Origin: Glandiceps talaboti
Taxonomy: Eukaryota; Hemichordata; Enteropneusta; Spengelidae
NCBI RefSeq assembly: GCF_964340395.1
Contig: NC_135564.1
Location: 13,210,391-13,274,390, forward strand
Length of the DNA stretch: 64,000 bases
Reading direction: 5' to 3'
Position 1 is the first letter of the stretch. Every line of letters starts with the position of its first letter. This document shows, in pieces, positions 26,974 to 39,708 of this stretch. The notes under the pieces were generated by a model. The model was given only the letters and a program-made list of their open reading frames with translations, was not told the origin of the DNA and did not search any database. Both the position numbers and the translations under genes were made by a program.

Positions 26974-29900
26974 ATGGCAGTAACGTTACGTTCCCCACGC
27001 TCAAGTGTTGTCGTTCAAATATTAGTGTATGGATTTTTCACGACTTTATGCTCAGGTAAGTTTCCTGCAGACTCGACCAGGAAGTTTTTTTTTTAATTTA
27101 TAACTTAAAATCAGAGCTTGGTGAATGATTGAAAAGTATAAAGGATAAAACATTGTATATTGGCAGGTTATACAGTGCTTTCCCAATAACAAGGTATATT
27201 CTGTTGAAGTTCAAACACGAGCCATGATCAGCAGCCAGTGAAAGTTGGTAGAATACTCCATTCCCATATTACATGTGTACCTAAAAATGCAGTCAATATA
27301 CTGAAACAGTTATCCTATATATTTTTTTATTTAAACTTTAACAGATTAGGCCAAGTCTGGTGACACTGAGGTGCCTGTCACCAGCACAGCATTATTACCA
27401 TTTTATAATATTTACCATGTAACCTATACAAATCTATGTAAATTAGGTACATAATGGCCAATGTTGGATCAGATTCAGAATTAATATTTGGGTGGAAAAA
27501 AACAATTGTCTAGTTGAGCGAATAGAAAAAATTATCCCTGAACAAAAGAATAACTAATCTGCATAAATATAACCTGATATTTTATTTATATATATTTTTT
27601 TTCTTCATTTTTTTATCAGCTTTGTAACACATCACCTACAAAATAATTGAAGTTACAAATTTGAAATGCAAAACAAAGAAAATGGACTCTTCAACTATGT
27701 CTTGTAAATTTTTATCATGTTAACTCGTGAGTGAACCTGGGAGTGAATCATGGCCCTTTAAAACAACATATTGCAGTACTTGTGATTGACATAATTATAA
27801 TAACAGTTGAATTTAAGGCCTAATAAAAAAATTGTGTGATTCCGATTACACTCAATCTTAGAATAGGTTGGGTAGGTAGATTTTTTATTTTATTTTATTT
27901 TTTTTCTGTGTGAGTGTCTAGTTCAGGTTTTCCATTGTTTTCCAAATGGTCTCTGTGTTGTTTATTTCTTCCTATCAGATGTACAGCCATTACAGATTGG
28001 AAGAATAGTTTTATATTGTCTTTTTCAGTTGATGCCAGTTTCTGCATCCACTATTTCTCCTGAGACTTCACATTTTTTTGTGATTTTATTATTTTTTTCT
28101 CGAATATGTAAAACAAAAAGTTTAAGGTTGGCAGTGAAAAACTAGGTGGAGTCGGGGTAACCAGAACCAAACAATTATTGTTTTTAGGCCTAATGAAATG
28201 TGTATTTATATTTTATTAATAAAAGTGTGTTTAAAGATGCAAATCCCCTTGCATATCAATTTGCCAGTTGTTTATTATTAATAATAGTACATTTACCAGG
28301 TACAGATGCAGTGTCAGCTGCATGGATTAGTGGTTTCTGCAATGTTGAACTCGAACTGCATGTATTGTTTATAGCTAACATCTGGTGTTCATGCTATATA
28401 TTACATTGCACCTGCACTACACCTTATGTACAGTTTAATGGGAACTGAACATACCGACTATTTCAAGAGAGCAGGTTTATGACTGTGTAATATAAGGCTT
28501 TATTTATGCATCAATATAGAACCAGAGTGTATAATGTTACTACCAAATTAGAGTGACTATAGAGTTTCAATTAGGCGGCATGATGTTACTACCAACCAGA
28601 GTGACTATATAGTTTCAATTAAGCAGCATAATGTTACTACCAAACTAGGGAGACTATAGAGTTTCAATTAGGCGGCATCATGTTACTACCAATCTAGGGA
28701 GACTATAGAGTTTCAATTAGGCGGCATGATGTTACTACCAAACTAGGGAGACTATAGAGTTTCAATTAGGCGGCATAATTTTACTACCAAACTAGGGAGA
28801 CTATAGAGTTTCAATTAGGCAGCATGATGTTACTACCAAACTAGGGAGACTATAGAGTTCCAATTAGGTGGCATAATGTTACTACTAAACCAGAGTGACT
28901 ATAGAGTTTCAATTAGGCAGCATGATGTTACTACCAAACTAGGGAGACTATAGAGTTTCAATTAGGTGGCATCATGTTACTACCAAACTAGGGAGACTAT
29001 AGAGTTTAAGTTAGGTGGCATCGTGTTACTACCAAACTAGAGAGACTATAGAGTTTCAATTAGGTGTCATTGTGTTACTACCAAACTAGGGAGACTATAG
29101 AGTTTCAGTTAGGTGTCATGATGTTACTACCAAACTAGGGAGACTATAGAGTTTCAGTTAGGTGTCATGATGTTACTACCAAACTAGGGAGACTATAGAG
29201 TTTCAGTTAGGTGGCATAATGTTACTACCAAACTAGAGAGACTATAGAGTTAAACTTTCAATTGTGTGGCATAATGTTACTACCAAACCAGAATGACTAT
29301 AGAGTTTCAATTAGGCAGCTGGATGTTACTACCAAACTAGGGAGACTATAGAGTTCCAATTAGGTGGCATAATGTTACTACTAAACCAGAGTGACTATAG
29401 AGTTTCAATTAGGCAGCATGATGTTACTACCAAACTAGGGAGACTGTAGAGTTTCAATTAGGTGGCATAATGTTACTACCAATCTAGGGAGACGATAGAG
29501 TTCAATTAGGCAGCATGATGTTACTACCAAACTAGGGAGACTATAGAGTTTCAATTAGATGGCATAATGTTACTACCAAACCAGAATGACTATAGAGTTT
29601 CAATTAGGTGGCACGGTATTACTACCAAACCAGAATGACTATAGAGTTTCAATTAGGTGGCATCATGTTACTACCAAACTAGGGAGACTATAGAGTTTCA
29701 ATTAGATGGCATAATGTTACTACCAAACCAGAATGACTATAGAGTTTCAATTAGGTGGCACGGTATTACTACCAAACCAGAATGACTATAGAGTATCAAT
29801 TAGGTGGCATAAGTTTTTTGTCATGAATGACATAAGACAAACTATGGACACTGAAAGCATGCAAACATTTAAAATGATACATTTTATCTCACTGTGAACT

Positions 29901-30492
29901 CAAATCAACATCTCTGTTGGATGAAACAAGGAAATATTCAAGCACAAAACTGTTTATTTGTGTTCCATAGTGAAATAACATATAACATTTTATTTGTGTA
30001 TGTACTATCAGTGTCTGTATTTTGTTTGTGTAATTTGCAGCAATAAGCGTGCAAGATGTAAAAAAAGACCTTGTCACCTTATTGAAACGCTAAACTCTCT
30101 CTAGTTTGGTAGTACCAATGGATCCAAAGTGCTCTATAAATTCACATTACAATCCTATCTATCCATACTGTACAATATTGTGATTGTAATCTGTACTCTT
30201 TATGTTGATGAAGGTGCACCAAAGTCAAGTTTTCAATTAGCAAGTTACTATGGAAACCACATGGTGTTACAAATGGAACCATATCAATCAATAGTATGGG
30301 GATATGGTGAAAAAGGTGCTACCGTTGAAGCTGTGTTAAAGGAGAAAGTGTATTCCACTCAAACATATCAAGGTAAAACATTACTTTTACTTTTGTCATC
30401 AATTCATATTGTTGGTAAATTATACTCAAACTAGAATGCACTTTTATTGTATCTTTAATATTACAAGTATAAATGATTTTATTTATATATAT

Positions 30493-30542
<50 letters not shown>

Positions 30543-30691
30543 ACACACACATACACACACACATACACACATATACACATACATGTACACACATACACAC
30601 ACATATACATACACATACACACACATATACATACACATACACACATACACATACACACACAAACACATACACACACAAACAAACAAACACA

Positions 30692-30725
<34 letters not shown>

Positions 30726-33700
30726 CATACATACATACATACATACATACATACATACATACATACATACATACATACATACATACATACATACATACAT
30801 ACATACATACATACAAATGTACATACATACATACATACATACATACACACACACACAGACACATACACATACACACACAGACATAGACACAGACACAGAC
30901 ACACACTTGGCATATCACAGTATATATCATATGCCACAGTAAGTGATTTGAGATTGTGTTAATGTACATAATTTTCCCCTACTTCAAGTGATGATTAACT
31001 GTACTCAGAAGGTACAAAATAAATTTTAACTTGATATGCAGCAAAGATTTACCTCCCCCACCCAAAAAAAAAAAAAGTATAAACCCATCTTACGTTAAGT
31101 TATACCTAAAGGAGTGCAAACATTCTAAATTCAAGAATGTCCATAGCAACAGGTTCTGTAAAAAAAACATTATGTAATTTGTTGACTTGTCAGGTATTAA
31201 TGATACATGGATTTGGAGAATAAAATTTGATGCAATGCCACCCAGTGGACCATTTGATATACAATTCAAACACACCAGTGGCAACTCGACGGATGTCTTG
31301 GTCTTACAAGATATACTGTTTGGTGATGTCTGGGTATGCAGTGGTCAAAGTAACATGGAATTCACCGTCTTTCAGGTAGGTTAATTGTGTGTACGTTTTC
31401 ATGAATATGAAATATGAAAGTCTTTTAATTTTAATTTCATAATTTACTTAGTGCCTACACCATTTTATAATAAAATAAGATATAAGTGTGTTTTGTGACA
31501 ATTAAGACCACATATTAACAAAAGCAGAGGATGATGATATATCCCTCTTGGCAGCACCTTTGGCACTATGTGACCTGTGGCTACTTTTAAAGTTACCAGA
31601 ATTGCCTAATGGTCCACTGCAGCTAGACTGTAAGATAACAGACACAGATATAAAACAAATTATACCATGCATGAGCCAAGTTGAACAAAAAATATAAAAT
31701 CAATACAATGGTTGTTCTAGATCATGACAATGACCGTCTATGTTATGACAACATGTGTCCATGTCACTGGTTTTGCTGTGTTCATTGAGTCAAAACTCAG
31801 ATTAATTGCCATTAATTCCCCAATATTTCTTTGATATTATTGGTGCTGGTATAATTATGTTATTCTCCAATATTTGTTTTCATTCAGCCAGAAAATACTC
31901 CTGACCTAAGGGTTATCACTACTCGTCTAGCGACTCATATTGACAAAGGCCCCTTAGGCCACTCATATTTTCCTTGGCTGAACGAAGAAAAAAATAGGGG
32001 AATAAACATCTGATAATACAGGGATAATACAGGGATCAGAAATCCCATGTCATACTTGTTTGAATACCAGTATTATGAACAGAAGGCAGAGTTGTATTCT
32101 AATTTTGATCATGCAACTCATAGGCACAGTGTGGGCATTGTTTATGCCAGATCTATAGCTGTTAATAAAATTAAAGCGACAATCCCATTGTTGCAACAAA
32201 ATTTTGTCGCAAGACAGAAATTTAACAAATTGCATTCAGTCATGTTTAAGAGAATCATTAACAGGAATGCCATCACTGACGAATATTTCAGTCTTGGTGA
32301 AGTTTTACCATTACCAAAATGACCTGAGAAATTATTTAACTACCCATTCTGTTTGACTTTATTGATTGCCAGGCATTCAACGCATCAGAGGAAGCTAAGG
32401 ATGCCATTAATTATCCAGATATAAGATTATTTGCAGCTGATAAAGTATACACTGAGCAGGAACTGTTTGATTTACAATCCGTGATGGAACCCTGGACAAG
32501 ACCTTCAGCAAGTTAGTATCATCTCAAACTAATCTATAGTGGTCTGAGATATTGCTTAAAATTTATTTCTTCATAAAACACCCACATTGGCAAATATGAC
32601 ACATTTTGGTTAGCATTTTGCAGCAGATTTTTAAGGTATGGAAAATGGGGCTAAATATTTCAGTGTACCAAATGCATGGTAGTGCAAGAAGCAATCAAGA
32701 AAAGGTGGTATCATACATAGACTGTGTGAGTTCCTCAAATTTAAGCCATCAAAAACTGAAGCAGCCCAGCTATTGCAATGAAAAAGAGAATGTTATCAAA
32801 ATTTGCCATGAAATGTTGGGACAGGATGATTGTCCAGTATACTACACAAAAGACTGTAAGATACATCATGTTGTTCCACCCTCACTGGCCGGTGTGTGAG
32901 GGCGCCCCTTCATGGCGTACCTTACATATGTTACAGACTAACTACACAAATGCAGAATGATTCTGGCCCACATTTCTGGCCAAAATCTGCAATAGAATAT
33001 AGCACCTTCAGGTGGCCAACTAGACGATCTTTTGTAATAACTGAAATATGATGTATTAATAACAAAATGCAGTGTAATTTTGAGTAACTTGTGTTTTTTT
33101 TCAATCAATAACTAAATAACTGTAGTTTTGAACTGTTCATTATTATTTCAGAGGCTGTTGCCAATAACAGTTTTACGTACTTCTCAGCTGTATGTTGGTT
33201 TTATGGACGTGATCTTTATAATCATTTCAAGTATCCAATCGGATTGATTGATACTACGTGGGGAGGAACACCAATTGAAGCTTGGTCTTCAGCCGATGCA
33301 CTTGCCAAATGTAATGTTCCACCTTATTCCAGGTACAGATTATAATATTTGTACATTAGGTAGCTAAGATAGCTAAATTTTGATTGATTTTGTAGTAAGA
33401 CCTTGGATCTATAATTTGGAGTTGCCAAATCAAGCTGAAAGGTGATGAATACTGTAAACCTGGAAATGTTCGCGTAAGATTTTTTTTCGCTAATTTCGCT
33501 ACAAAACAAGAACACGAAAATAAGTAGTAGCGAAAATATATATTTCTGCATAATGCAATGTACCAGTATTGTTATTAGTGAAAATTAATCTTTGTGAACT
33601 ACATGAAGACTGTAAAATCGCAAATTTTTCTAGTCGTGAAAATATGCAGGTTTACAGTATCTCTCTCTGGGTGCCTTCAGTAGCTTTTGCAAAAGGTGAT

Positions 33701-35565
33701 AAAAAAGCATACATTTCGTTTCGGATTATGCATTTTTAAACATCATTAGAATATCTAAATTGACAACTTCTTAGATCTTGTTATTAACAAATGAAGTGAA
33801 ATAATTGGACACCAATGTATTGATAGATTATTTTCAAATAATATTTAACAGAACTGAGGTAGTAAAGACAGAATATGGAAAAGACAAGGAGAAAGTAGAC
33901 GGACCGGATGCACATATGGTTTTATGGAATGCCATGATACATCCATTCTTGAATATGACAATTAAAGGAGCAATATGGTATCAGGGTAGGTTCTCTCAAT
34001 TGTTGTAACACCCACCACCAGGGCTCCTGCTCCACCTGCTGAAGTCACGATTGACATGTTAATTGATATTATGTGTAGCAAACTTGATTAAATCTTGAAC
34101 AGTAGCATATTAAACTGACAGCCCAAGTTGGATTTGGATTATAATTTACGTTTAAAAAACAGTTGTCTGGCAGAGATCTAGAAAAAGTTGGTCCAGAACA
34201 AAACAATGATCCTATGTAATCCTTATGGTTCCACCGATAAGATAACACTAATATGAGAGCCTGGGATTGAAACCTTGGTCTTTAATTGATGAGATAACAC
34301 TAATATATGAGAGTCTGGGATTGAAACATTGGCCTTTAAATGCAAATGTAGGATTAGGATTAAAATTTAGGTGTGAAGGAGTGGAGTCATGATGGGAAAA
34401 TGGTTAGAGTGGGCGGCTTGGGCTCTGTAGATTGCAGGTTCGAGCCCCATCGCTGCTGTTTGTTTCTGAATGGCTAAAGTCCTTGGACAAGCTTTAAGAT
34501 TTGAACCACGATTGTGCCTCAGTCAACCCAGCTGTATAATTAGGGACCTGGTAGGATATAGGTTGCAATGTGAATGCTTTAATCCTATGCTCTTATAAAG
34601 GCTGTAATAGATTGTATGCTCCCCAGGGAGTTGAAGTATAAAGGGTTGTTGTGTCGCTATAGATCTGAGCCTGGGGTAATGATTGTTAAGCACTTTGAGC
34701 ATAGAGTGCGAAATCGCTATATAAAAACCAACATTTTTATTATTATTATAAATACAGTTGTCTGGTGAATGAAGCTATCAGAAAAGATGGTCCAGAACCA
34801 TAAAAGACCAGTCTCATTTAATCATTTATGATTCAACTGATCAGACTTACTAATACAAGAACCAGGGATTGAATCTCTGGCCTTTAAATTGTTTTACATT
34901 GAAATCAGATACTTGTGGTCATATTACCTGAATTTAATGTGATATTTGTTGCTGTGTTTTAGGTGAAGCTAATGCCCATAGGTCAACTTGCAATATTTAC
35001 AATTGCACATTTCCAGCAATGATTACTGATTGGAGGTACAAATTTAATCAAGGTTCACAAGGACAAACTGACAAACTCTTTCCGTTTGGTTTTGTACAGG
35101 TGAGATTGCTATGATGACATTGTTATTTTATTGCCCTATAGTGGTAATTAATTCCCACCCACAACATATCACAAGATGACACTTTTATTACAAAATGTCT
35201 CAGTTTTTAGCTTTTGTCTGGATCTCTTGAACTTTGTGTGCTGTCATTTAACAGCAAACAAAGTGGTCACCTGACTGTCAGGTGACAGTACATAAATGAT
35301 GATCACTTGACAGTCACATGACAGCATGAAGTGGTCACTTTACTAGAGAGTGATACATCGTAACAATGATGGGGGTGGATAATTTCATCTAAAACTTGTA
35401 ACTCCAACAAAGCAACCAATCTTCAAATGAAACTTCATCTGAGTATTGGTAATCTTATGTATTACATAAACTTTTGTTATCAACACAAACTTGATAATTG
35501 TTACCTGAAATGGGTCAAGCAAACAAGTTTGTACACAGGGTGCAGCAAGCATATAATTGGTTGAT

Positions 35566-35606
<41 letters not shown>

Positions 35607-37091
35607 TATTAATTATTTGGTTGAATGATTGGTTGATTGAATCAGTAATTTTTAGGATGAACTAAAACTTATTTTTTTGTGTGATATTGATCAATTAACT
35701 GACTGATTTTTGTGGTGTTATAAATTTTTTCCCCCTTTTCCCCTGGCTACTTTTCTCTCTTTTTAGCTGTATGTAATTCTCTCTTTATTGACTGAAATCA
35801 GTCAGTCAAGTGATCAATATCAATATCACACACAAAATAAGTTTTATTCCATCGTAAAGATTAATTAATAATCGATCAATTATTCAACCAAATAATAAAT
35901 CAATCGATCAATTGATTGATCAATCAATTACATGCTTTCTGCACCCTGTGGTTGGAATAAAAATGTGATGTAATACTAAATGTTTGTTTATTGTGTTCTT
36001 CTAACACCTAGTTGTCAACTAACACTCTTGACCCAACATACATTGGAGGATTTCCTTTGATAAGATGGCACCAGACAGTAGATTACGGATATGTACCAAA
36101 TGCTAAAATGCCAAATACATTTATGGCTGTTGCCATGGATTTAGGAGATCCAGAATCACCATATTCACCGTAAGTTGCAATTCCATAGCTGTAGAGTTAT
36201 CCTTGTAATACCATGTTGCCCTTGACAACCAATCTGAATGTGACTTATTTTGAATGTGACTGTGTTTGTATCTGTAAATAAGAGATGGGGGATGCAGTTG
36301 TATTCTGGATATCATCAAGTCGTTACCACAAATGGAGGTGTAGTATTAGTAGGATATACAACTCGATGTTAACGTACCGTTTGTGTATTTCCTTTACTAA
36401 TATCTCAGTGTATATGATATGTTCCTATGGCAGCCAGTCAGGTGACAGCCTTCATACGAAGTTGTTCAAATGAGACACAAAAATCACGATCCATCAATTG
36501 CTTTTGGTTTGATACACTCATTACAACCTACTGACCAGCAAAAGTTGATGAAGACCCGTTTTCTCTTTTCACTCTGTAATTAAATTTGTAACTCAGTGTT
36601 TGTTTACGTACTTATTTCTGTGACAGAATCCATCCACGATACAAACAAGACGTAGGGTACCGATTATCACTTTCTGGCAGAGCTATAGCATATGGTGAAA
36701 AAGAAGTCAAATACGCCGGACCATTTCCAACTCATGTTGCAGTACAATCATCTGATAATACACTATTGGTTGAGTTTGATGATCAGAAGACACCAATTGA
36801 GATCAGAAATAATGAAGGCTTTGAGGTCAGTACTTGTATATTCTCAATCTTTCAATGTCATATCCCAAAATCACACTGTCGATATTTGGATACAGTGCAT
36901 CAGTCGTCACCAATGGTCAAACAATCTAGGTACTTAGCCTTAGTCTTTCTGTTCTCCTTTTTGTTGCACTGTATGTTATATTTTATTTTTACAACTCTCA
37001 TTTCATTGTTTTAAAAATTCAGTATGTATTTTATGTAGTTTATTTTAGTTCACTAGACCCATTCATGGATGCATTGCCTTCAATAAATGAA

Positions 37092-37122
<31 letters not shown>

Positions 37123-37811
37123 GTAAATAAATGAATAATTAAATAGATAAATAAATAAGAAATAGTTTTGATTGTTGTACATGAAACCCTTATTACAAGT
37201 TAAAATTATGTTCACTTGTGGACTTTTCAAGCTGTGCCATACTCACCCAAAGAACTTAGAACAGTTTCACCAGGTGAAGGCCGTTGACGTTAAGTTTTGT
37301 ACCAATCAAAGAGAATAGATTTTAGCTCACTGTCAGACTATCGGTCTTGCATTCGTCGCATTTGTTTCCAATTTATCATTCCAAACTAACTATATTGTAC
37401 TGTGCTATTGATTCCTGGAACCATGAACAATATATTCTCCTTATCGGTCTTAATTTCAAATTTATTGTTTGTTTTTTATTTCATTTCATGAGAATTTCAA
37501 CTAAAACAACGAAACTACACTAATCTAAAACAGTCAAAAAATTTCTAAGTTATGTTTCCCTTCATCCTTTTCAGGTTTGCTGCTCAGTAACTAAGAACTG
37601 TACATCTGAATCACTTGACTGGCAGCCAGCACCAATCACCAAACCAGTCAGTACGTATGGTATCAAACTCTCTACTAAGAAATGTGATGGTAGAAAACTT
37701 GAAGCTTTGCGATATGAATGGAGAGAGTCACCATGTAGCTACAAGAACTGTTCTATATACAGTGCAGAAAGCAGCTTACCAACACCACCATTTATTATTC
37801 CATTGGAGTAG
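26974..37811 (+). CDS. SIAE: Sialate O-acetylesterase, copy 1 (complete, 10 exons)
   Basis: SIAE is a secreted or lysosomal SGNH-type esterase that removes O-acetyl groups from sialic acids. Exons: 26974-27055, 30214-30372, 31194-31375, 32373-32511, 33152-33332, 33852-33985, 34963-35099, 36012-36169, 36627-36825, 37575-37811 (stop TAG). All phases agree and give 535 codons (human 523). Exon 1 codes a hydrophobic N-terminus (VVVQILVYGFFTTLCS) fitting a signal peptide. Recognisable family blocks are LASYYGNHMVLQMEP, FGDVWVCSGQSNMEFT with the active-site Ser in GQSN, AVCWFYGRDLYNHFKYPIGL, TTWGGTPIEAWSSADA, LWNAMIHPFLNMTIKG, IWYQGEAN, RWHQTVDYGYVPNAKMPNTF, AMDLGD and IHPRYKQ (the Asp/His end of the SGNH site), and CDGRKLEALRYEW. 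Intron 1 carries a 49-bp minisatellite, intron 2 a large microsatellite, intron 6 a SINE and intron 7 a MITE. This is the only SIAE copy here with all exons. Confidence 0.97.
27838..28165. repeat. Dispersed repeat shared with 60264-60610
   Basis: A block of about 330 bp (for example GGTTTTCCATTGTTTTCCAA and GATGTACAGCCATTACAGAT) in SIAE intron 1 recurs in the same orientation at 60264-60610 inside the avidin-B upstream region. Because the SIAE-2 locus is inverted, this match does not belong to the SIAE duplication and is better explained as a transposed repeat. No protein frame. Confidence 0.65.
28525..29815. repeat. 49-bp minisatellite, about 26 units, in SIAE intron 1
   Basis: The consensus unit contains TGTTACTACCAAACTAGGGA, GACTATAGAGTTTCAATTAG and GTGGCATAA. 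Variants (CAGAGTG, CAGAATG, AGGGAG) alternate, showing higher-order shuffling. A lone inverted relative lies at 30083-30115, and matching sequence flanks exon 2 in both other SIAE copies (about 54380-54420 and 57390-57430). Confidence 0.95.
30490..30905. repeat. (CA)n / (CATA)n microsatellite in SIAE intron 2
   Basis: (CA)n, then (CATACA)n, then (CATA)n, then (CACAGA)n. The same intron of the two other SIAE copies holds (TG)n/(TGTC)n arrays at 53874-54010 and 56864-57012. The microsatellite therefore predates the duplication and has since changed length. Confidence 0.95.
31879..31987. mobile_element. Fold-back MITE in SIAE intron 3
   Basis: TTCATTCAGCCAGAAAATAC at the left and ATATTTTCCTTGGCTGAACG at the right are inverted repeats, with CCTAAGG-type sequence inside both arms. 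The orthologous copy in SIAE-2 intron 3 is at 52843-52925; a third is at 7607-7698. Confidence 0.7.
32849..32941. repeat. Dispersed GTGTGAGGGCGCC repeat in SIAE intron 4
   Basis: It runs from AGACTGTAAGATACATC to CGTACCTTACATATG and has GGCCGGTGTGTGAGGGCGCC in the centre. Copies are in the same intron of the other two SIAE copies and in two DCAF11 introns. Confidence 0.6.
34118..34890. repeat. Dispersed repeat with CAGTTGTCTGG and CCTGGGATTGAA, interrupted by a SINE
   Basis: Units read roughly AACAGTTGTCTGG, a (G)ATCTAGAAAAAGTTGG stretch, AATGATCCTATGTAATCC, GATAAGATAACACTAAT and GCCTGGGATTGAAACC. Two partial units flank the SINE (34118-34360 and 34755-34890). Others are at about 19160-19325 and, inverted, at 50640-50945 and 54500-54690. 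Coding capacity is absent; the class is unknown. Confidence 0.65.
34379..34754 (+). mobile_element. tRNA-derived SINE in SIAE intron 6
   Basis: The head has RNA polymerase III box A (TGGTTAGAGTGG, 34401-34412) and box B (GGTTCGAGCCC, 34437-34447). A body with CCTGGTAGGATATAGGTTGC and TTAAGCACTTTGAGCATAGA follows, and it ends in a (TTA)n tail at 34736-34750. The matching intron of SIAE-2 (about 50727-50760) lacks it and reads straight through, which marks the insertion as later than the gene duplication. Confidence 0.9.
35534..35950. mobile_element. MITE with CACAGGGTGCAG inverted ends in SIAE intron 7
   Basis: The left end CACAGGGTGCAGCAAGCATA pairs with the right end TGCTTTCTGCACCCTGTG. Pairing continues inward (TTGATCGATTGATTGA, AAATAAGTTTT, CAATATCAC) for well over 100 bp, so the element can fold into a long hairpin. 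It includes an (ATTG)n run at 35568-35605. The matching SIAE-2 intron is uninterrupted at about 49941-49960. No transposase and no clear target duplication; the family is unassigned. Confidence 0.85.
37085..37165. repeat. (AATA)n microsatellite in SIAE intron 9
   Basis: An imperfect AATA run. The same intron in SIAE-2 holds the much longer (TTTA)n plus (GTTC)n array at 48706-48913. Confidence 0.95.
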
Positions 37812-39412
37812 TTAAAAAACGCACTAATGAACTACTGTAGTCATATGTTTTTCTTGCGCTAGATTTATTTTAGCTAAATATGGGCAAATGCTTTTTCTGC
37901 AGAAATGAGTCCTGCTACTGCTAACATACTTTTTGTTGTTGTCATATTTCTATATTCAGCAGTTCAGCTATTTATTTAGCTGTGAAGGGTGTCACTGAAT
38001 ACAGCAGACTGACGAGATGATTTATGTAAAAGGAGGGCCTACTTTCCTCTTACACTGTCTGTCAAATTACAGTGTGCCTAACATGTCCTAACTTGCCATT
38101 CTGCCAAATTTTTCAAACACCAATTTAAGTTATACATATGACTACAGTATCGTTCACTAGTTCACTATAAATGCATATCATGCACTGATATACCATAATC
38201 CAGTTATGACCTAGTATAGCAGTCATTATCATAGAAGTGTCACAAGAGGGCACCCTACCTGTTGAAATATGAGTGCTAAAATCACACGGCAGTACATGAA
38301 TTTGTCAACATAATGTCACTATAACAGCTCTGTGTGTTCCTAAAAAATACGAGATCTGAATTAAAGTTTGCAGAATGTTTTGACTGAGAGTATGCTACCA
38401 ACTTTTGCTGTTAAACACAGGAAAATGGTGATTTTTTTTGTATCATGGCCCTCACTTGTCCCAAAGGTGCCTCTGAACAGCACTCCTTGTGTCTAAATTG
38501 TACAATCTTTTGTTTTTTTGATAACTGGAATATGGGGTATAATAACTAGATAAATTAATTGAATTGTACTAAGTTGAACTACTTAACCATGTGTACTGGT
38601 AAGTTTTGTAACTCACAAATGAAATTATTATATGCCATAGTATACACATGCCATCTTGCCATAGATACATCCAGAATACTTGCCAGGTGAGGTAAAGCAT
38701 TCCTTGTGTAATCTAACCATTGTTTCAGATAGTAACATCTGTACTTGGCAGCTGAACTTAGATATATTGCATATGGGCAATAAAATAGTATCTCATGAAA
38801 TTACAATATTTGCAAAATACTCTCAACGTTTGTCAATCAGTGGCAGGGCTTTATCTGATTATAGTGGGCAAAGTGTAAAATTTAAATAAATACACACTAA
38901 CATGGAAGGTAGAGGCGAATATTAGACAGGAGTTGTATCAGCCTCATTTATCAGATAATATCAATCTGAAATGTGATTTAATCTTTAAAATGTAAGTTAG
39001 ACACAATATCAAGGAAACAAGATGGCCGTCCCAAGTCTTAGATTTTAGATTCTTCTACTCTGTAAAGATTGCCTGCAGGTTTATGATTTTAAATTTAATT
39101 CCACAAAATCTTCTATGGTATATACAACAAAGTTGAAAATGTCGGGGATGATAGTCAGCAGGAAGGTTAGCTTGAACAGAAACTTTATAGGATTCATACG
39201 CCACCATTGCAACAATGTTGACAAGAGCTAAAAGATGATTTTTAGGATTGAAATGTTTTTTGACAAGTTTTAAGATATTTTTTCATACTCTGGAAAATCT
39301 TGTACTTTTTATTTAGCAGGAATGTTAAGATGATGTCAATGTATTTTTCAAGAAGTTTAGGTTAATTAGTTTAATATTATGAATCTACTCGGAGTTTAAA
39401 CTTGTGGTTCGA

Positions 39413-39708
39413 CCACAGGGTAAAGGACAAATAATCAATTTTGTACTGATCCGACTAATGGTAATACATGGACCAGTAGATGTTTACACTCACGGCATAA
39501 TGCTTAATTTGGGCAAATAGTGAGTTTGTTCTAGCAAGCTACTAATTAATGCAAAGCTGATAAACTCAGATAAGACATTGATATCAGAAAGGAAATAGAA
39601 CAAAACAGTGAGAGGAAACAGTATTTAAAACCTTATTTGAAATATACAGAAAATAATATTAGAAATCCGGAAAATCGAAAAATTGATTATTTGTCCTTTA
39701 CCCTGTGG
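39413..39708. mobile_element. 296-bp MITE with 30-bp inverted ends and TTCGA target duplication
   Basis: The left end CCACAGGGTAAAGGACAAAT and the right end ATTTGTCCTTTACCCTGTGG are perfect inverted repeats that continue to about 30 bp (AATCAATTTTg / aAAAATTGATT). TTCGA lies on both sides (39408-39412 and 39709-39713). A second copy of the surrounding block (39800-40010) lacks the insertion. No coding capacity. Superfamily not assigned. Confidence 0.9.

Noticed and set aside
28525-29815. Regular 49-bp repeats as a possible CRISPR array
   Set aside because: The units are contiguous with no unique spacers, lie in an intron of an animal gene, and vary by substitution like a minisatellite.
34401-34447. 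tRNA gene (boxes A and B)
   Set aside because: The two boxes belong to a SINE head; a cloverleaf with proper acceptor stem was not apparent and the sequence continues into a SINE body and TTA tail.
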